Assembly (NCBI GenBank): GCA_034231615.1
Contig: CM067306.1
Coordinates: forward strand, 32,791,363 to 32,855,362
DNA from: Meghimatium bilineatum
Taxonomy: Eukaryota > Mollusca > Gastropoda > Stylommatophora > Philomycidae
Direction: 5' to 3'
Length of the DNA: 64,000 nucleotides
Shown: piece by piece, positions 58,901 through 61,900 of the stretch
Layout of the letters: every line of letters begins with the position of its first letter
How positions within the stretch are numbered: position 1 is the first letter of the stretch
Translations under genes and position numbers: made by a program
The notes under the pieces: generated by a model
The model's database searches: none
Told to the model about the DNA's origin: nothing
What the model saw: the letters and a program-made list of their open reading frames with translations, nothing else

Positions 58901-61900
58901 TTACTTATGGAATTATATGGAATAATTACATTAGTTATAGAGATTGTGGGGTTAGTATATGAAATATACATATTTTGTTCTCTACAAATTTTTAAACTTA
59001 ACACCATGCATTCCTAACTCTAAATATCCTGGTGTCTTCCATCAATTGTCCCTTAAGTTTTTATGCTTTAATTTATTATTATTGTGATGTGATCACAGCC
59101 AGAACAGTCCTTTACTTGTCATGTTTTATGTTATAATATTTTTAAAAGCCCTTTGCTCAAAACATAAATTTATGTGTGTTTTCTCAAGACTTCAATTCAC
59201 CAAACTTCCTTACCCTGTGTTTTCCTGTGTGCTTCAAGTAATCCCCCAAACTTCATTACCCTGTGTTTTAAATTTTCATCTGTCAGACCATGGTTTTACT
59301 GAAGTTCTACCTGATATCTATTACTTGTTCTCAAATTTATCACATTTTGACTAATTTTTCCCCACATCTACCACAGCAAATGATGACTTCGTCCTCAAAT
59401 AAACCATGTTATTATTTCTGAAAGTTTCTCACCTCATGTAGCATACTTGCACCTGCCTCAACTTATAACTTATTATTTCACCTAACTTGCATGCCCAAAC
59501 CCATTTCCCGGACAGTTTTCTAATCTCACCTGCCTTATTCTCACCTATTTTAATTAAGTCTTTCACCTCAGTTGAAATATTCTTACCTGTTGTAACTGAC
59601 ATACTCTCACCTGTTTCACAGTACAACTGAAAGTTACTAATTTATTTCACATCATATTTCCTCACCTGATTCAATGGTCCTTGTTGACTGAACAGATCAA
59701 CTGATGGACTCTCATTCTGCTCAGAGCTAAACAACAGGTCATCATCATCAAAAAGGCTCTGGGTTCGGATCTTGCCAACCTGACCACGAACACAATAAAG
59801 ATATCTTTATGTTTACAAATGTCTATGTTGTACCCACATTATGCATGACATATGCATACAATCAGATATTACAACCAAACATGACATATGCATACAATCA
59901 GATATTACAATCAAACATGACATATGCATACAATCAGATATTACAATCAAACATGACATATGCATACAATCAGATATTACAATCAAACATGACATATGCA
60001 TACAATCAGATATTACAATCAAACATGACATATGCATACAATCAGATATTACAATCAAACATGACATATGCATACAATCAGATATTACAATCAAACATGA
60101 CATATGCATACAATCATATATTACAATCAAACATGCACTTGACTGGATCATGCACAGAAGCAGTAAGAAGGCCAAAGAGATCTGAGCTAAAAAAAATAAT
60201 GGCTTAAGTTAAAGTTTGGTGAAATCTTAATGTTCCACTGAGGTACTTACACAGAACATAAAATAAGGTAATGAGTTACACCGTTCACTGACTATTAGAC
60301 TAGATAACAGTATACAAAACAGACTAAATCAATGTATGGTGGCTAGTTGCTGATTCAGCAATCCATGGGCTCATGCCCTTGGCCAAATACCACTGTGTGA
60401 TATATACATGTGTTTTGTTAAATCAATGTTTCAATCACAAGGTCTTTCTCAAGATACATACAGACAAACAGAACAGAGGATAAATATAAATATAACAGCA
60501 CAATCATAAAGACTAGATTGCAGACATTTAATAACAAGAAAAATCCATGATGGCTGTGGTGTATGTGCAGAAATACCTCATGCACTATAACTTAGTATGT
60601 TGTATATAGTGTCATCTATATTTTATTGTGTCTGTTAGTTTGTGAATAGTAAAGCTCACTCCCTTTGTGTACTATGTAAGTACCTTATTGGTTACATAGT
60701 TTTACTGCAGTCTCACTTAGTATTGATTGCTCCATTGGGGATAGATGATGATAGAACCCAGAGAGAATCCAAGCTTATCACTATAGTTCCTTATGTCAGA
60801 TCGATGATGTTAATGTCTCTACAACTTTGTCTTCTGTGTTAATTCTCAAACTCCTGTAGACTAGCACAATGTAATCCAGAGAATGGAATGTATTGTGTCA
60901 TGGTTTACAGCCTGGCTGTGATTTCTGTGCCTTTCTGTCTCATGCATCTGACTTCAGCCCTGCTTCTTGGTCACTGACATTTAGGGGATGGGACTGCAAA
61001 CGTCATCCATACGTCTACTTTATCGCCACGTGCGACATGCATAGCAGGTAATAGTGTTGCTATTCTTGGCTCCCCTGACTCCCCAGGAAGTTACAGGAAG
61101 GTAGTATTTGTAGCTGTATGATAAAGTTAAGGAATTGCAGGAAGGTAGTATTTGTAGCTGTTTGATAAAGTTAGGGAGTTGTATGAAGGTGGTATTTGCA
61201 GCTGTATGATAAAGTTAGGGAGTTGTAGGAAGATGGTATTTGTAGCTGTGTGATAAAGTTAGGGAGTTGTAGGAAGATGGTATTTGTAGCTGTGTGATAA
61301 AGTTAGGGAGTTGTATGAAGGTGGTATTTGCAGCTGTATGATAAAGTTAGGGAGTTGCAGGAAGGTAGTATTTGTAGCTGTGTGATAAAGTTAGGGAGTT
61401 GCAGGAAGGTAGTATTTGTAGCTGTTTGATAAAGTTAGGGAGTTGTATGAAGGTGGTATTTGCAGCTGTATGATAAAGTTAGGGAGTTGTAGGAAGATGG
61501 TATTTGTAGCTGTGTGATAAAGTTAGGGAGTTGTAGGAAGATGGTATTTGTAGCTGTGTGATAAAGTTAGGGAGTTGCAGGAAGGTGGTATTTGTAGCTG
61601 TGTGATAAAGTTAGGGAGTTGTAGGAAGGTGGTATTTGTAGCTGTTTGATAAAGTTAGGGAGTTGTAGGAAGGTGGTATTTGTAGCTGTTTGATAAAGTT
61701 AGGGAGTTGTATGAAGGTGGTATTTGCAGCTGTATGATAGTTAGGGAGTTGTATGAAGGTGGTATTTGTAGCTGTGTGATAAAGGCCCCATGTTCTTGCT
61801 GCTGCCACTTGATGTACAGGGTGAGTTTCAAAATTTATCCTTCTACAGAAAAAAACCCAGTCCTTACCAGAAGTTTTACACTGGACCTCATGGATCTGAG

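Noticed and set aside
59809-60207. Repeat frames MTYAYNQILQSN and MHDICIQSDITI
   Set aside because: Translations of the 36-bp minisatellite; both strands are open.
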